From: JBKHXF01 sp046566145
GTDB lineage: Bacteria; Actinomycetota; Nitriliruptoria; Nitriliruptorales; Nitriliruptoraceae
Assembly (NCBI GenBank): GCA_046566145.1
Contig: JBKHXF010000006.1
Coordinates: 1 to 53,061 of the forward strand
Direction of reading: 5' to 3'
DNA: 53,061 nucleotides
Part shown: positions 7,727 to 14,985 of the stretch, one piece after another
Layout: every line of letters begins with the position of its first letter
Numbering within the stretch: the stretch's first letter is position 1
Notes under the pieces: model-generated
The model's input: only the letters and a program-made list of their open reading frames with translations
Told to the model about the DNA's origin: nothing
Databases searched by the model: none
Program-made: the position numbers and the translations under genes

Positions 7727-7986
7727 CGCTCGTGCTCGACATCGCCCTCGTGCTCCTCGTCGTCGGCTTCGCCCTCTCGCTGGTCCGCATCGGCCTCGGC
7801 CCGACCATCGCCGACCGCGCCGTCGCCGCCGACGTGGCCTACGTCCAGGTCATCGCAGCGCTGGCCCTGCTGGCGGTGCGTGCCGACGCCGGCCCGTTCG
7901 CGGACGTGGTCCTGGTCGGCTCGATCATCGGGTTCCTCGCCACCGTCGCGCTGTCCTGGCTGCTCGAGCAGGGGAGGGTCTCGTGA
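7723..7986 (+). CDS. mrpF: Na+/H+ antiporter subunit F (MrpF/MnhF)
   Basis: An 87-residue protein with three transmembrane helices. The RIGLGPTIADRAVAADV stretch after the first helix is the MrpF hallmark, with the conserved GPT and DR residues. It is the subunit often linked to Na+ and bile-salt efflux in better studied Mrp systems. The GTG start overlaps the mrpE stop by 4 nt and the stop overlaps the mrpG start. Confidence 0.92.
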   Translation: MTLVLDIALVLLVVGFALSLVRIGLGPTIADRAVAADVAYVQVIAALALLAVRADAGPFADVVLVGSIIGFLATVALSWLLEQGRVS

Positions 7987-8321
7987 GCCCGCTCACGGAG
8001 CTCCTCGTCGCGGTCGCGATCCTCAGCGGAGCGGTCCTGCTGCTGCTGGCCGCCCTCGGTGCCGTCCGGCTGCCGGAGACCATGGCCCGCATGCACGCGG
8101 CAGCGAAGGCCCCCGCGATCGGGCTGCTCCTGCTGCTCTCCGGGGCGGCCGTGCTCGCCCCGGGCCGCCGGGCGAGCGTCGTCCTGGTCCTCGCCGCGGT
8201 GCTGCAGCTGGTCGTCTCCCCGCTCGCCGCCCACCTCCTCGCCCGGGCCGCGAGGCGTCACGACTCCATCGAGGGGACGGTGACGCCCCCGATCGACGTC
8301 GAGCGCAGGACCCGTCCGTGA
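7983..8321 (+). CDS. mrpG: Na+/H+ antiporter subunit G (MrpG/MnhG)
   Basis: A 112-residue last subunit of the Mrp operon with three transmembrane helices. The conserved LPETMARMHAAAKAP stretch after helix 1 identifies the MnhG/MrpG family (consensus R-hydrophobic-P-D/E-x-xxRLHAxTKA). The C-terminal tail after about residue 92 is hydrophilic. Coupled to mrpF by a GTGA overlap; the operon ends here, about 80 nt before the tRNA-Val gene, which has its own promoter. Confidence 0.92.
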   Translation: MSPLTELLVAVAILSGAVLLLLAALGAVRLPETMARMHAAAKAPAIGLLLLLSGAAVLAPGRRASVVLVLAAVLQLVVSPLAAHLLARAARRHDSIEGTVTPPIDVERRTRP

Positions 8322-8356
8322 CCCCTCCGACCGCGCCGGGCCGGGCGATCGGCACG

Positions 8357-8386
8357 TTGGCACCCGACCACCGCCGGCGCTACGTT
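8357..8386 (+). promoter_or_regulatory. Promoter of tRNA-Val
   Basis: TTGGCA (8357-8362), an 18-nt spacer and TACGTT (8381-8386) form the best -35/-10 pair in the window. Transcription would start about 8 nt before the mature tRNA end at 8401. This is the only unit here with a good -35; most others show only a -10-like element. Confidence 0.6.
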
Positions 8387-8400
8387 CCCGACCCCCACAC

Positions 8401-8475
8401 GGGCGCGTAGCTCAACGGGAGAGCGCTGTCTTCACACGGCAGAGGTCGGAGGTTCGACACCTCCCGCGCCCACCA
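8401..8475 (+). tRNA. tRNA-Val (anticodon CAC)
   Basis: A complete cloverleaf: 7-bp acceptor (8401-8407 with 8465-8471), D arm GCTC/GAGC, anticodon arm CTGTC/GGCAG with loop TTCACAC giving anticodon CAC (reads GTG codons), 5-nt variable loop, T arm GGAGG/CCTCC with loop TTCGACA. The discriminator is A8472 and the 3' CCA is encoded (8473-8475). GTG is likely a heavily used codon in this GC-rich genome. Confidence 0.96.
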
Positions 8476-8489
8476 GCACCCGAACCCGA

Positions 8490-8519
8490 CGAGGCCCCGC
8501 GGACGTCCGCGGGGCCTCG
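8490..8519. terminator. Perfect 15-bp palindromic hairpin after tRNA-Val
   Basis: Arms 8490-8504 and 8505-8519 are perfect reverse complements with no loop bases beyond the turn. It lies 14 nt after the tRNA CCA and between the tRNA and the convergent gene ending at 8569. It can serve as a terminator in either direction. Confidence 0.65.
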
Positions 8520-8568
8520 CTCGTGTCCGTGATCGTGCCCGTGGCCGGCCCGTCGTCGACCGCGGTGC

Positions 8569-8961
8569 TCAGCCGAGGTCGAGCACCTCGTCGTCGGCGA
8601 GGCGGCGGGCGAGCACCGTCCCCGCGACCGCCGCCCCGCCGGCCGTGAGCAGGATCGGCAGGGACCGCGAGACCCCGCGGTCACGCCCGTGCAGCAGGGT
8701 GGCCGCCAGGTCCCCGAGATCGGACAGCGCACCGGCCTCGAGCCAGCGGCGCGCGTCGCCGCCGCCGGACAGGGCCGTGAGGGCCCCGAGTCCGATCGCG
8801 GCGTCCCGCACGCCGAGCCCGCGGATCATCACCTTGGCCCCGGCGGAGGCCGCGTCGTCGCCGATCCACGCGCGCGTCGAGAGCGTCGGCGCGGCGAAGA
8901 GGGCCGCGCCGATCGCGACGCGGACGGCGGCGAGGGCACGAGCGGCGGTCCGGGGGTCCAC
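8569..8961 (-). CDS. Small membrane protein of unknown function
   Basis: A 130-residue hydrophobic protein with about three or four predicted membrane segments (AALAAVRVAIGAALF, AAIGLGALTALSGG, the DLGDLAATLL region and ILLTAGGAAVAGTVLARRL). It resembles short DUF4267-type membrane proteins, but the match is weak and I give no function. The GTG start at 8961 has GGAG 5 to 8 nt upstream. The open frame extends further upstream, but the extension is low-complexity and lacks these features. A minus-strand -10-like TAGGGT sits at 9041-9046, back to back with the promoter of the lipoprotein gene. Confidence 0.7.
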   Translation of the reverse strand: MDPRTAARALAAVRVAIGAALFAAPTLSTRAWIGDDAASAGAKVMIRGLGVRDAAIGLGALTALSGGGDARRWLEAGALSDLGDLAATLLHGRDRGVSRSLPILLTAGGAAVAGTVLARRLADDEVLDLG

Positions 8962-9040
8962 GGTGGCTCCTGGCGGGTCGGGCAGGCGGGTTCGAGGGGG
9001 GTGCGAGGTGCCGTCGGGGCACGGCCCCGGCGCGTCGGGC

Positions 9041-9050
9041 ACCCTAGCCC
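9041..9050. promoter_or_regulatory. Overlapping divergent -10 elements
   Basis: The sequence ACCCTAGCCC reads TAGCCC rightward (9045-9050) toward the lipoprotein gene and TAGGGT leftward (9046-9041) toward the small membrane protein gene. One CTAG core would serve both directions. Both matches are to the TA-N3-T type -10 seen elsewhere in the window, the rightward one with C at the last base, so it is the weaker. Confidence 0.35.
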
Positions 9051-9088
9051 GCGCCGGCGGAGCGACCGCCGACGAGGGAGGCCGGACG

Positions 9089-10423
9089 GTGGGCGTCGAG
9101 CGCCCGGGGACAGCACGCCGCGGCCTCGCCCCGGTCGCCCTCGTCGCCGTGCTGCTGCCGGGCTGCGCGCTCGATGTGGCCGTGCCACCACCCGACGCGC
9201 TCGCGCCCGCGACGCGCCAGGTCCTCGCACCACCGCCGGCGCCGGCGGGCGTCGCTCCGGACGACGCGCCCCTGCAGGAGGCGCTCGACGCGGTCGCGGC
9301 GGCCTTCCTCGCCGCCGACCCCGATGCCCTGCGGCCGTGGCTGGCGGACCCGGATGGCGACTTCGGTCGTCGCTGGCTGGCCCGCGCCGAGCACCTCGCG
9401 GCGCTGCCGCTCGCGTCGTACGACCTGACGCTCGAGCCGTCGCTGCCGGACCTCGCCACGGCGGACGTCCGAGGGCGCCTCGGCGCCCGGGCCCAGGTCC
9501 GTGCCGTCCGTGAGGCGCTGGTCCTCGACGGGTTCGACGCGACCGGCCCGGCCGTCGAGGACCTCTACCTCACCCTCGTGCCCGACGGTGACCGGTGGAG
9601 GGTCGCCGGCGATGCCGACGCGGAGCCGCTCGGCCTCCTCAGCGTCGACCACCTCTGGGACCAGGGGCCCGTCGCCACGACGGCCTCGGCCCGGTTGCTC
9701 GCGATCCACCACCCCGGGCAGGCCGGCATCGACACCATCCTGTCGGAGGCCGAGGCCGCGCTGGACGACGCCCGTGCCAGGTGGCCGCTCGACTGGCCCG
9801 GGCGGGTGGCGGTCGTGGTCCCCCGCGACGAGGCGGAGCTCGCCACGCTGCTGCACGTCAGCTTCGACCTGTCGAGCTTCATCGCGTTCGCCACGGCGAC
9901 GCCCGAGGGTGAGCTCGGCGACCACCGGCTGACGGGCCCCCGGGTCGTGCTCAACACGCCGCGGTTCCTGTCCCGCCCGTCCGACGTCCGACGCAGCATC
10001 CTCGTCCACGAGCTGGTCCACGTGGCGACCAGGCCGTCGGCCGGTCCCGTCACCCCGTCGTGGCTGGAGGAGGGGGTCGCCCAGAGCCTCGGGGAGCGTC
10101 GCTCGACGACGGGCACGGGTCTGCTCGACCGGCTCGTCGCCGCCGGGTTCGACGGGGCGCTGCCGACCGACGGCCAGTTCACGACCGGCGGCCGCGAGCG
10201 CATCTTCCTCAGTTACCAGCTCGCCTGGTCCTTCGTCGACCACCTCGTGCGGACCCGCGGGGCGGACGAGGTCGCCGCGTTCTACGCCGAGCTCGGGCGC
10301 GGGTCCGTCGCTCGTCCGGGGACCGAGCCGTGGCACGTCGACCGCGCGGCTCGGGAGGTCTTCGGCGCGGACCTCGCCGCGCTCCGTGCCGAGTGGCGCG
10401 ACGCCGTGCGGCCGTCCCGCTGA
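9089..10423 (+). CDS. Lipoprotein metallopeptidase (HELVH, peptidase MA-like)
   Basis: A 444-residue secreted protein. The N terminus is a lipoprotein signal with lipobox LLPGC (lipidated C26) followed by a Pro/Ala-rich linker. A domain of about 150 residues resembling an NTF2-like fold (EALDAVAAAFLAADPDALRPW) comes next. The C-terminal part has the zinc-protease motif HELVH (307-311) and a downstream PSWLEEGVA (E327/E328) that supplies the third ligand, as in gluzincins of the peptidase MA group. It is therefore likely an envelope-anchored zinc peptidase of unknown substrate. GTG 9089 was chosen because the signal peptide starts right after it and GGGAGG lies upstream. Confidence 0.82.
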   Translation: MGVERPGTARRGLAPVALVAVLLPGCALDVAVPPPDALAPATRQVLAPPPAPAGVAPDDAPLQEALDAVAAAFLAADPDALRPWLADPDGDFGRRWLARAEHLAALPLASYDLTLEPSLPDLATADVRGRLGARAQVRAVREALVLDGFDATGPAVEDLYLTLVPDGDRWRVAGDADAEPLGLLSVDHLWDQGPVATTASARLLAIHHPGQAGIDTILSEAEAALDDARARWPLDWPGRVAVVVPRDEAELATLLHVSFDLSSFIAFATATPEGELGDHRLTGPRVVLNTPRFLSRPSDVRRSILVHELVHVATRPSAGPVTPSWLEEGVAQSLGERRSTTGTGLLDRLVAAGFDGALPTDGQFTTGGRERIFLSYQLAWSFVDHLVRTRGADEVAAFYAELGRGSVARPGTEPWHVDRAAREVFGADLAALRAEWRDAVRPSR

Positions 10424-10439
10424 GGGGCACGGCCCGGGT

Positions 10440-10727
10440 TCAGCGGCGCAACGTCGCCGCCGCCGCGACGACCCCGCCCGCCAGCCCGACGAGCAGGAAC
10501 GCACCCGCCCGGTGGGGCGCGGCCGAGCGACCGAAGCCCCAGACGGTCATCAGCACGAGCCACCCGAGGCCGAGTGCGACGACCAGCCGCGGGAGCCGCC
10601 GGCGTGGCGCGTCGCCGCGGGCACCGGCCAGCCGTGCGAGGGCCGCGGCGCGCCGGTCCGCGGGGCGGGCGACGGGGTGACCGGGGCGGGCGTCGTGGTC
10701 GGGCTGTCGGGGCGCGTGGTCGTCCAT
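10440..10727 (-). CDS. Small two-helix membrane protein
   Basis: A 95-residue protein: a charged Arg/Asp/His-rich N-terminal half (1-46), then two transmembrane helices (VVALGLGWLVLMTVWGF and FLLVGLAGGVVAAAATL) ending in LRR. No family recognised. Its ATG at 10727 lies 7 nt after a minus-strand TAGCCT (10740-10735), the same arrangement as the response regulator gene at 595, which supports a leaderless transcript and a real gene. Its stop lies 17 nt from that of the lipoprotein gene (convergent), and it is divergent from thrS. Confidence 0.68.
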   Translation of the reverse strand: MDDHAPRQPDHDARPGHPVARPADRRAAALARLAGARGDAPRRRLPRLVVALGLGWLVLMTVWGFGRSAAPHRAGAFLLVGLAGGVVAAAATLRR

Positions 10728-10734
10728 GCCGGGC

Positions 10735-10740
10735 AGGCTA
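10735..10740 (-). promoter_or_regulatory. -10-like element of the 95-residue membrane protein gene (leaderless)
   Basis: TAGCCT on the minus strand ends 7 nt before the ATG at 10727. The string TAGCCTGCCC followed by ATG is the same as that before the gene at 595. Confidence 0.5.
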
Positions 10741-10810
10741 CGGGCCCGATCCTGCGGGCCGCACGCGGTGTCGGCCCCCGGCTGGGTCGGGGGCCGGGTC
10801 GCGCGGGCAG

Positions 10811-10816
10811 TAGCCT
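10811..10816 (+). promoter_or_regulatory. -10-like element of thrS
   Basis: TAGCCT followed by CGG, 28 nt before the thrS GTG. It matches the TA(G/C)(C/G)NT-CG element found before many units in this window. No clear -35. Confidence 0.45.
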
Positions 10817-10844
10817 CGGCCGCCACGCCCCGCAGGAGTCCACC

Positions 10845-12875
10845 GTGAGCACCATCGTCGTCCGCAACGGCGAGCGCACCGAGCGCGTCGAGCCCGGCAC
10901 CACCGCCATCCAGGCCCTCAAGGCCCTCGAGGCCGTCCGCGGCCAGGTGGTCGCCGCCCGCGTCGCCGGGCAGGAGTGGGACCTCGACCGCCCCGTCGAC
11001 GAGGCCGCCGGCGTGGGCGGCGAGGTCGAGGTCGAGGCGATCCTCGGTGACACCGAGGAGGGCCGCGCGATCCTGCGCCACTCCGTCGCCCACCTCATGG
11101 CCCAGGCCGTCACCGACCTCTACCCGGGCGCCAAGTGGGCCATCGGCCCGCCGGTCGAGAACGGCTTCTACTACGACTTCGACGTCGAGAAGCCGTTCAC
11201 CGCCGAGGACCTCGAGCGCATCGAGGCCCGCATGACCGAGCTGATGCGCGAGCGGCAGTCGTTCGTGCGCGAGGAGCTCTCGGTCGACGACGCCCGCACC
11301 CTGTTCGCCGACCAGCCCTACAAGCTCGAGGTCATCGACCGGGTCGCCGCTGGCGGCGCCGACGTCGACGCCGCCGCGGACGGGGGCGGCGAGGCCGCCG
11401 ACCCCGTGTTCACCGTCTACCGCAACGTGCGGCCGACCGACGACGGGGGCGAGGAGGCGTGGGTCGACCTCTGCCGCGGGCCGCACATCCCGTCGTCCGA
11501 GCGCGTCCCCGCCTTCAAGCTCCTGCGCACCGCCGGCGCGTACTGGCGCGGTCGCGAGGACCAGCCGATGCTGCAGCGCATCTACGGCACCGCGTGGGAG
11601 TCGAAGAAGGCCCTCGAGGCGCACCTGACCATGCTGGAGGAGGCCGCCAAGCGCGACCACCGCAAGCTCGGTCGCGAGCTCGAGCTGACCCACTTCCCGG
11701 ACGAGCTCGGGCCCGGCCTGTCCATCTTCCTGCCCAGGGGCGCGATGGTCCGCAAGCAGATGGAGGACTGGATCCGCGACGAGGTCCTGCGCCGCGGCTA
11801 CGAGGCGGTCTACACCCCGCACGTCGCCAAGGAGGACCTGTGGCGGATCTCGGGGCACCTCGAGAACTACGCCGAGCTGATGTACCCCGGCATGGAGCTC
11901 GAGGACTCGGACGCGGCCTACCGGCTCAAGCCGATGAACTGCCCGTTCCACATCCTCGCGTACAGGAGCCGGGTGCGGTCGTACCGGGAGCTCCCGCTGC
12001 GGCTGTCCGAGCTCGGCACCGTCTACCGCTACGAGAAGTCGGGCGTCGTCAACGGCCAGCTCCGGGCGCGCGGGTTCACCCAGGACGACTCGCACATCTT
12101 CTGCCGCCCCGACCAGGTCGTCGACGAGGTCGAGGCGTGCGTGCAGTTCGCCCGTGACCTCTACCGCGCGTTCGGCTTCGGTGACCCGTCGCGCGTCGCG
12201 ATCTCGACCCGCCCGGCCAAGTCCATCGGGGACGACGCCGACTGGGACCTCGCCGAGGCGGCGCTGAAGGAGGCCGTGGAGCGCACCGGCCTCGCGTACG
12301 AGATCGACGAGGGCGAGGGCGCCTTCTACGGCCCGAAGATCGACATCCACCTGCGCGACGCGATCGGTCGCGAGTGGCAGACCACCACCGTCCAGGTGGA
12401 CTTCAACCTCCCCGAGCGGTTCGACGTCACCTACGTCGCCGAGGACGGGGAGAAGCACCGGCCGTTCATGGTCCACCGGGCCCTGTTCGGCTCCATCGAG
12501 CGGTTCTTCGCCGTGATGGTCGAGTCGTTCAACGGCGCGTTCCCGACCTGGCTCGCCCCGGTGCAGGTCAACGTCGTGCCGGTCGCCGCCGAGTTCGACG
12601 GCTACGCCCGCGAGGTCGCCGACGTGCTGCGCGCCGCCGGCGTCCGGGTCGAGGTCGACGCGTCGGACGACACCCTCGGCAACAAGATCCGCAAGTCCAC
12701 CACCTCGAAGACCCCCTACACCCTCGTGGTGGGCGGGGACGAGGCGGAGGGACGGGCGGTCGCGGTGCGGCCCTACGTCGGGTCGCAGCGGAAGATGGTC
12801 CCGCTCGACGACTTCGCGGCCGAGGTGGTCGAGGAGATCGCCGAGCGCCGGACCCGCGACCCCGAGGACGCCTGA
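10845..12875 (+). CDS. thrS: Threonyl-tRNA synthetase
   Basis: Charges tRNA-Thr with threonine. The 676 residues show the full bacterial layout: TGS domain (about 1-60), editing domain with HxxxH (HSVAH) near residue 78, a SAD region, then the class II catalytic core with motif 2 (GTVYRYEKSG) and the zinc cysteine C366 in MNCPFH, and a C-terminal anticodon-binding domain ending with KMVPLDDF. The GTG at 10845 has AGGAG 7 nt upstream (10834-10838). The family is usually 640-690 residues. It starts the block that is collinear with Mycobacterium tuberculosis, where thrS also precedes the HIT and pgsA genes. Confidence 0.97.
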   Translation: MSTIVVRNGERTERVEPGTTAIQALKALEAVRGQVVAARVAGQEWDLDRPVDEAAGVGGEVEVEAILGDTEEGRAILRHSVAHLMAQAVTDLYPGAKWAIGPPVENGFYYDFDVEKPFTAEDLERIEARMTELMRERQSFVREELSVDDARTLFADQPYKLEVIDRVAAGGADVDAAADGGGEAADPVFTVYRNVRPTDDGGEEAWVDLCRGPHIPSSERVPAFKLLRTAGAYWRGREDQPMLQRIYGTAWESKKALEAHLTMLEEAAKRDHRKLGRELELTHFPDELGPGLSIFLPRGAMVRKQMEDWIRDEVLRRGYEAVYTPHVAKEDLWRISGHLENYAELMYPGMELEDSDAAYRLKPMNCPFHILAYRSRVRSYRELPLRLSELGTVYRYEKSGVVNGQLRARGFTQDDSHIFCRPDQVVDEVEACVQFARDLYRAFGFGDPSRVAISTRPAKSIGDDADWDLAEAALKEAVERTGLAYEIDEGEGAFYGPKIDIHLRDAIGREWQTTTVQVDFNLPERFDVTYVAEDGEKHRPFMVHRALFGSIERFFAVMVESFNGAFPTWLAPVQVNVVPVAAEFDGYAREVADVLRAAGVRVEVDASDDTLGNKIRKSTTSKTPYTLVVGGDEAEGRAVAVRPYVGSQRKMVPLDDFAAEVVEEIAERRTRDPEDA

Positions 12876-12914
12876 GCCCCGGGGCGTGGCGCCGGTGGCT
12901 CCGCGGTGCCCGCG

Positions 12915-13700
12915 TCACGCCTGGTCGACGTCGCCCGTGCGCACGAGCGCGAGCTGGAACGCGCCGTAGGCCAGCAGTCCGAGGGCGACGGCGCCGATGA
13001 GCCACGGCCCGGCGGGGGCCTCGGCCAGCGACTGCAGGGCGCCGTCGAGGCCGCGCGACTCGTCGGCGTCGCGTTGCACGGCGGCGCCGGTCACGAACCC
13101 GCCGATCAGGAGCCAGGCGACGCCGCGGGCGGACGAGCCGACGACCCCCAGCGTGCGCACCGCCGGCGCGGTGCCCTCGACCCGCTCCGCGACGTCGCCG
13201 CGCACGACCTCCACCCACTGGCGGACCCCGACGGCGGCGACGGCCAGCCCCACGAGCGCGACCAGCACGGCCCCGCCGGGCAGGTCGAGCACGCGGGCGG
13301 TCATGGCCGACTCGGTGCTGCCCTGCCCGCCACCTCCGCCGGCGCCGAGCAGCGTCGAGGTCGCGAGCCCGGCGAGGACGCCGTAGACCAGCGCGCGCCA
13401 GCCGGCCTCGACCCGGGCCCACGCCCCGTCGTCGTCCTGGAAGCGGGTCCACAGCGCCTGCGCCGCCCGCCACAGCGCGTGCGCGACCAGGCCGACCGCG
13501 AGCACGCCGAGCAGGACGCGACCGAAGGGCTGCGCGGCGACCGCGTCGAGCGCGCCGCGTGACGAGGCGTCGGCGCCGTGGTCACCGAGGGCGACCCTGC
13601 CCGCGAGCAGGCCGGTCACGAGGTAGAGCACACCCTTGCCGCCGAGCCCGAGCCGGGCGGCGGTGTCGACGTGGGCGCGGTCGGGAGCATCGGGCGGCAT
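12915..13700 (-). CDS. DUF1206 membrane protein
   Basis: A 261-residue membrane protein made of three repeated modules of about 80 residues, each with two transmembrane helices and the recurring pattern G-(K/R)-G-V-x-Y/W-L near the first helix (LGGKGVLYLVTG, WRALVYGVLAG, SARGVAWLLIGG). This triple repeat is diagnostic of DUF1206. Function unknown in all organisms I know of. It is convergent with thrS, 39 nt between stops, and divergent from the HIT gene. The ATG at 13700 was chosen because the first module begins shortly after; there is no upstream conserved sequence. Confidence 0.85.
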   Translation of the reverse strand: MPPDAPDRAHVDTAARLGLGGKGVLYLVTGLLAGRVALGDHGADASSRGALDAVAAQPFGRVLLGVLAVGLVAHALWRAAQALWTRFQDDDGAWARVEAGWRALVYGVLAGLATSTLLGAGGGGGQGSTESAMTARVLDLPGGAVLVALVGLAVAAVGVRQWVEVVRGDVAERVEGTAPAVRTLGVVGSSARGVAWLLIGGFVTGAAVQRDADESRGLDGALQSLAEAPAGPWLIGAVALGLLAYGAFQLALVRTGDVDQA

Positions 13701-13767
13701 GGGGCGCAGCGTCGCACGCCGGGCCCGGCGGGCACCCCGGCCGACCGGCCGGGCAGGGCCGAAGGAG

Positions 13768-13773
13768 TACCGT
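13768..13773 (+). promoter_or_regulatory. -10-like element of the HIT-Cys-rich pair
   Basis: TACCGT followed by CG, 84 nt before the HIT start. The long leader has no clear structure. Confidence 0.35.
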
Positions 13774-13857
13774 CGTCGGCCCCACGACGTCCGCTGCCCG
13801 TCGCCGTCCCAGCCCACCGTCCCGTCGCCCCCGCGCCGGTCCGCCACGAGGTCCCCG

Positions 13858-14445
13858 ATGCACCCCGACGACCCCGACCCGCTCGGCCCGGAGACCGTCG
13901 GGCAGGTGCGTCGCGACGGACGACACGACCAGACGGGCGTCGCCGTCGAGGACCTGCAGCGCCTGTGGGCCCCGTGGCGGTACGGGTACGTGGCCGGGGG
14001 TGACCCGGTGGAGGGCTGCCCGTTCTGCGTGCTGCCGGCCCGCGACCCGTCGGAGGACCGGTCGTCGCTGATCCTGCACCGCGGCGAGCGCGCCTTCGTC
14101 ATCTTCAACGCCTACCCGTACAACCCCGGCCACCTGATGGTGTGCCCGTACGCCCACGAGGCCGACCTCGAGACGCTGGACGACGACACCGCGGCCGAGG
14201 TGTGGGAGCTCGGGCGTCGGGCCGTCGCGGCGCTGAAGGCCCGGGTCTCGTGCCAGGGCGTGAACCTCGGGATGAACCTCGGCCGGGCCGGCGGCGCGGG
14301 CATCGCGGAGCACCTGCACCTGCACGCGGTCCCGCGCTGGATCGGCGACACCAACTTCATCTCGACCGTCGCCGCCGCGCGGGTGCTCCCGCGCGCCCTC
14401 GACGAGCTCTACGAGGAGCTCGCCCCGGCGTTCTCGGAGGTCTGA
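13858..14445 (+). CDS. HIT-family nucleotide hydrolase/phosphorylase
   Basis: A 195-residue histidine-triad protein. The HIT motif HLHLH is at 152-156, followed by AVPRW, and C54/C57 (GCPFC) form half of the zinc site typical of the diadenosine tetraphosphate phosphorylase-like branch. The mycobacterial counterpart Rv2613c has Ap4A phosphorylase activity, so cleavage of dinucleoside polyphosphates is the likely role. ATG 13858 was chosen because the conserved part starts about 30 residues later and upstream sequence is low-complexity. In M. tuberculosis this gene also lies between thrS and pgsA. GTG of the next gene follows 4 nt after the stop. Confidence 0.9.
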   Translation: MHPDDPDPLGPETVGQVRRDGRHDQTGVAVEDLQRLWAPWRYGYVAGGDPVEGCPFCVLPARDPSEDRSSLILHRGERAFVIFNAYPYNPGHLMVCPYAHEADLETLDDDTAAEVWELGRRAVAALKARVSCQGVNLGMNLGRAGGAGIAEHLHLHAVPRWIGDTNFISTVAAARVLPRALDELYEELAPAFSEV

Positions 14446-14448
14446 ACG

Positions 14449-14874
14449 GTGGCCCTCCTCGGCGACCCCTGCGCCGGCTGCGAGCTGCGTCCGGCGGACG
14501 TCCGGACCTGCGACGCGCACGTCGACGCCGGCACCGGCGGTGCGGCCCTCGGCGACGGCTGCTGTGGCGGCACCCACGGGGCCACCTCGATGCGCTCCGA
14601 GCGGGCCACGCTGGCCGCGTCCGGTCTGGTGACGGTCCTGCTCGCGCTCGTGCCGCTGACGCTGGCCGCCGGTCGTCACGCCCTCGTGCTCGCCGTCCTC
14701 GTCCCCACGGTGTCCGCCGGCGTCGTCGTCGCGTGGCTGGGGGGCAGCGCGCTCCGCCGCGTGGACGCCGAGGCGGATGCCCGCGTGGCTCGGGCGGTGC
14801 GCCTGCTCCCGATCGCCGCGGGCGGGCTGCTGGTCACGTTCGGGCTCACCGTGGCACGCTTCGTGCTGGCCTGA
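14449..14874 (+). CDS. Cys-rich membrane protein of unknown function
   Basis: A 141-residue protein with an N-terminal cysteine/histidine-rich region (C8, C11, C21, H24, C38, C39, H43), which looks like a metal-binding knuckle, followed by three transmembrane helices (about 55-78, 80-100 and 118-140). GGAGG (14436-14440) lies 8 nt before the GTG, inside the end of the HIT gene, so the two are coupled. I recognise no family. It interrupts the otherwise mycobacterial order HIT-pgsA. A GC-rich hairpin follows at 14899-14916. Confidence 0.72.
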   Translation: MALLGDPCAGCELRPADVRTCDAHVDAGTGGAALGDGCCGGTHGATSMRSERATLAASGLVTVLLALVPLTLAAGRHALVLAVLVPTVSAGVVVAWLGGSALRRVDAEADARVARAVRLLPIAAGGLLVTFGLTVARFVLA

Positions 14875-14898
14875 CGCGACCCGCCGACCGGCCGGCCG

Positions 14899-14916
14899 GG
14901 CCCGGCTCCCCGGGCC
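14899..14916. terminator. Hairpin after the Cys-rich gene
   Basis: A perfect 7-bp stem (14899-14905 GGCCCGG with 14910-14916 CCGGGCC) and 4-nt loop, extendable past one mismatch. It lies between the Cys-rich gene and the pgsA promoter, where a terminator is expected. Confidence 0.45.
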
Positions 14917-14933
14917 GGGCGGCCGCGGTCGGC

Positions 14934-14939
14934 TACCGT
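14934..14939 (+). promoter_or_regulatory. -10-like element of the pgsA-patA-pimA unit
   Basis: TACCGT followed by CGG, 46 nt before the pgsA GTG. Same element type as upstream of thrS, relA and others. Confidence 0.4.
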
Positions 14940-14985
14940 CGGCCCGGTCGTCGACGAGGCGACCCGTCCCCCCGAGGCACCGTCC

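Noticed and set aside
10741..10844. T-box or attenuator before thrS (also checked before hisS, aspS and alaS)
   Set aside because: No T-box consensus, no run of cognate codons in a leader peptide and no antiterminator pair was visible.
12883..12921. GGCGTG/CACGCC inverted repeat between thrS and the DUF1206 gene as a bidirectional terminator
   Set aside because: Only 6 bp with a 27-nt loop, and the right arm is inside the DUF1206 coding end; too weak to list.
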